From Linyphia triangularis (Eukaryota > Arthropoda > Arachnida > Araneae > Linyphiidae), in assembly GCA_963978545.1 (NCBI GenBank), contig OZ021721.1:103683866-103747865 (forward strand): a DNA stretch of 64,000 nt, given 5' to 3'. Position numbers and translations under genes: made by a program. The notes beneath the pieces are model-generated. The model searched no databases, was not told the DNA's origin, and saw only the letters and a list, made by a program, of their open reading frames with translations. Below, piece by piece: positions 62,000 to 64,000 of the stretch (position 1 is the stretch's first letter; each line of letters starts with the position of its first letter).

Positions 62000-64000
62000 C
62001 TTAGTCTTTAAATTAGTAATTCATTTATAAAATTCGACTTTTTAAAAAAATAAAAAAAACACTTTTTCTGAGTTTATCAGTGTTAAATATTACGTTTTAT
62101 TGTTGAAATAAATTCCTTAGGTTTCCTCCACGTACTTAACTTGCTATTTTGTCTCTACTGATAACTATGAAAAATTTCTAAAATCTTGAAACTATTTCTG
62201 AGTTGTTACTTTCAATTACCCATACGTATTTTACATAGAATAATGAAAGTATAGCATTCAGTCAAAAAAAAATTTCGATTTTTTTGCATTTCTTCAAGTT
62301 TTGGAACACCCTGATTTCAAAAAAATGATCTAGAAAAAATGTCTCTGTATGTGTGTCTGTGGTCAGCATAACTCCCGAACAAATTGACCTACGATGTTCA
62401 AATTTAGTATGCGGGTTGCTGGTGGCCATAGGACTTACCATTAAGGTTTTCGTCAAAATCACGCATAAGGTAGCTGCTATTGAAAAAATCATGTTTTTCA
62501 ATTACTGCTAAAAAACGGCTGCACGATTTTGATAAAAATCGCTGCTCTAATGCCTCTTAAGGTGTTCTAAACATTCCCACCTCCGAAATTCAAGTAAAAA
62601 TGCTTTAATGGCGTAAAAAGTTGGAAAACGAATGCCTTCAACACCGAGTTCTCTTTCCTTGAGTATACCTCATAAACGATTGTTTTTTCTTCTCCCCTCA
62701 GTTTCACTTATAATAAAGGATAATATAAGGATTATCGGAAAGTACATCGCCACAATCACAATTTCGGAGATGTGTGTGTGTGTTTTTTTTAAGACCCATA
62801 CAAGAATGATCGCAAAAAAATAATATCGCCATACTGGCCTGTAATTGAAAGTTAAACGATGTTCCATACCCTTAGTTTAACTTCGATTTCAAACAAATAA
62901 CATGTACAACTGTTTGAGAGAAATTAGTGTCTTAGCCTTTAAATTAGCAATTCATTTACAAATTTTGGCTTTGTAAAAAATTGAAGAAAAAAGCATCTAA
63001 AAAAAAAAAAAAAACACAGAAAAAAATGAGAAAAAAAAATATCCCAATATAATATATAAGATATGTGCTATTTTAATCGTCGATTATGGTAAGAGGGGTT
63101 ATTAGGTATATATTTTTTTTATTTTCGAAATAATTACTAAGTCTTTCACTTTACTTAAGATCAATAAAACCTGTTTGTGTGGTTTTTAATTCTACATTAG
63201 AAAGCATCCTTGATAAGAAATATGCTCTATTGTTATTTTTTTTAAAAATAAATTTAGAAACGAAAGTTGAAATTCACAAAATTTGGTGATATCGTTTTAA
63301 AATTCCGAATACGTCCACCACGTTATAGTCAAGAGGAAAATTTTTGACGCATATTGTTAAAAAGTACATGTTTTAGTGTTGGTGTTTAAAGGTATTTTTT
63401 TTTTATTTGAAAACCTTCGAAAAGTATTTAAGAAGTATACTAACTTCTTATAATCTAGCTAGAGACCTGAATCAGAGCAATATCAAAATATGTAAACAAG
63501 CCTATTGCCCGTACACGTTTTAAAATAAATAATACGAATTTCAGTGATTTAATTTCATAAGTGTCACCAAGCTTTAGAAAGTCCTCCTAATGAGTAGGTA
63601 TTACTGATTGCATCCGCTTGATCAAAGTTTGCGTTTTGAGCAGAAAACTCCCAAAACTCTTTCAGTGATAATTAATTTCTACCCGAGTTTTCATGTTCTT
63701 AATTCGAGCAATTTCATTTTAAAAGATTCGTAGTGAAATCCAATTTCACTTCATGTCAACCTTACAGAAAACCGGGCGACATTCCTGTAAACAAGTTCAC
63801 ACATTGGATTTACTACTAAAAAAAAGCCCATTAAAAATCCGGCTATTTTCAGAGGCCGAAAAATCCCGCCGTTCCCATTGTATCGCCGGGGAGGACAGAC
63901 AGTGAAAAAAAATAGGGATTTTTAGCCTCAGGTCATCGGAATGATGAATTTCTCTCGATGTATTTCTTCTTTTTTCAAAACTGAGAAGTTAACCAACAAC
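62000..64000. other. unassigned stretch, possible dispersed repeat at 62290-62640
   Basis: 62290-62640 is less AT-rich and reads like a conserved dispersed element ('agcataactcccgaacaaat', 'gacctacgatgttcaaattt'), a phrase I associate loosely with repeats in arthropod assemblies. It has no partner here, so this is weak. 'gtcttagtctttaaattagta' at 61998 and 'gtcttagcctttaaattagca' at 62928 are a direct repeat pair of ~35 bp about 930 bp apart, which may bound an insertion. No gene. Confidence 0.4.

Overview
The window looks like intergenic or repeat-rich DNA from an AT-rich animal nuclear genome, probably an arthropod and possibly an arachnid. The evidence is tRNA-derived SINEs with RNA polymerase III boxes, many short terminal-inverted-repeat (TIR) transposons with target-site duplications (TSDs), large satellite and microsatellite arrays, and no bacterial-style gene packing. 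The lineage is an inference: no host gene long or clear enough to identify the species is present. No intact protein-coding gene, rRNA or functional tRNA was recognised. The only protein-like sequence I recognise is a broken transposase at 15351-16098.

Layout. 1-5.5 kb: two TTAA-flanked MITEs (872-1610, 2075-2797), the second with its right end tandemly triplicated, then a foldback MITE. 6.5-8.5 kb: a diverged dispersed repeat pair and the first of three short GC-rich hairpins. 14.1-17.3 kb: an intact SINE, a 2.56-kb Sola-like DNA transposon with ~460-bp inverted arms, 4-bp TSD and decayed transposase, a 5'-truncated SINE and an unidentified 131-codon open frame. 18-21 kb: two weak promoter-like sites and an island of long G and C runs. 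22.6-27.5 kb: a hAT-like relic, an (AAAT)n tract, local tandem duplications, and a pair of abutting TTAA elements that was duplicated as a unit. 28.3-34.3 kb: a ~306-bp satellite organised as a 2151-bp seven-monomer higher-order repeat, cut by a 773-bp hAT-like insertion with a perfect 8-bp TSD. 35-38.1 kb: a TA-flanked element, a second SINE family and another MITE. 39-44 kb: dispersed repeats and the first copy of an element carrying a tetranucleotide microsatellite at a fixed internal position. 44.8-47.3 kb: a ~185-bp tandem array with hAT-terminus-like sequence in every unit, followed by a hAT-like element that itself contains an intact SINE. 47.8-57 kb: Tc1/mariner-like and piggyBac-like MITEs, a short tandem array, more foldback elements and unassigned AT-rich DNA. 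57.7-59.6 kb: an element built largely from ~147-bp tandem units. 59.8-62 kb: the second microsatellite-bearing element and a ~780-bp (AT)n tract. The end is unassigned.

Nothing here works as an operon or pathway. The biology is insertion, nesting and tandem amplification: transposon ends and SINE pieces appear to have been turned into satellite monomers at three or four independent places. All identifications come from reading the sequence by eye; coordinates of repeat edges are good to a few bases where a TSD is given and to tens of bases elsewhere.
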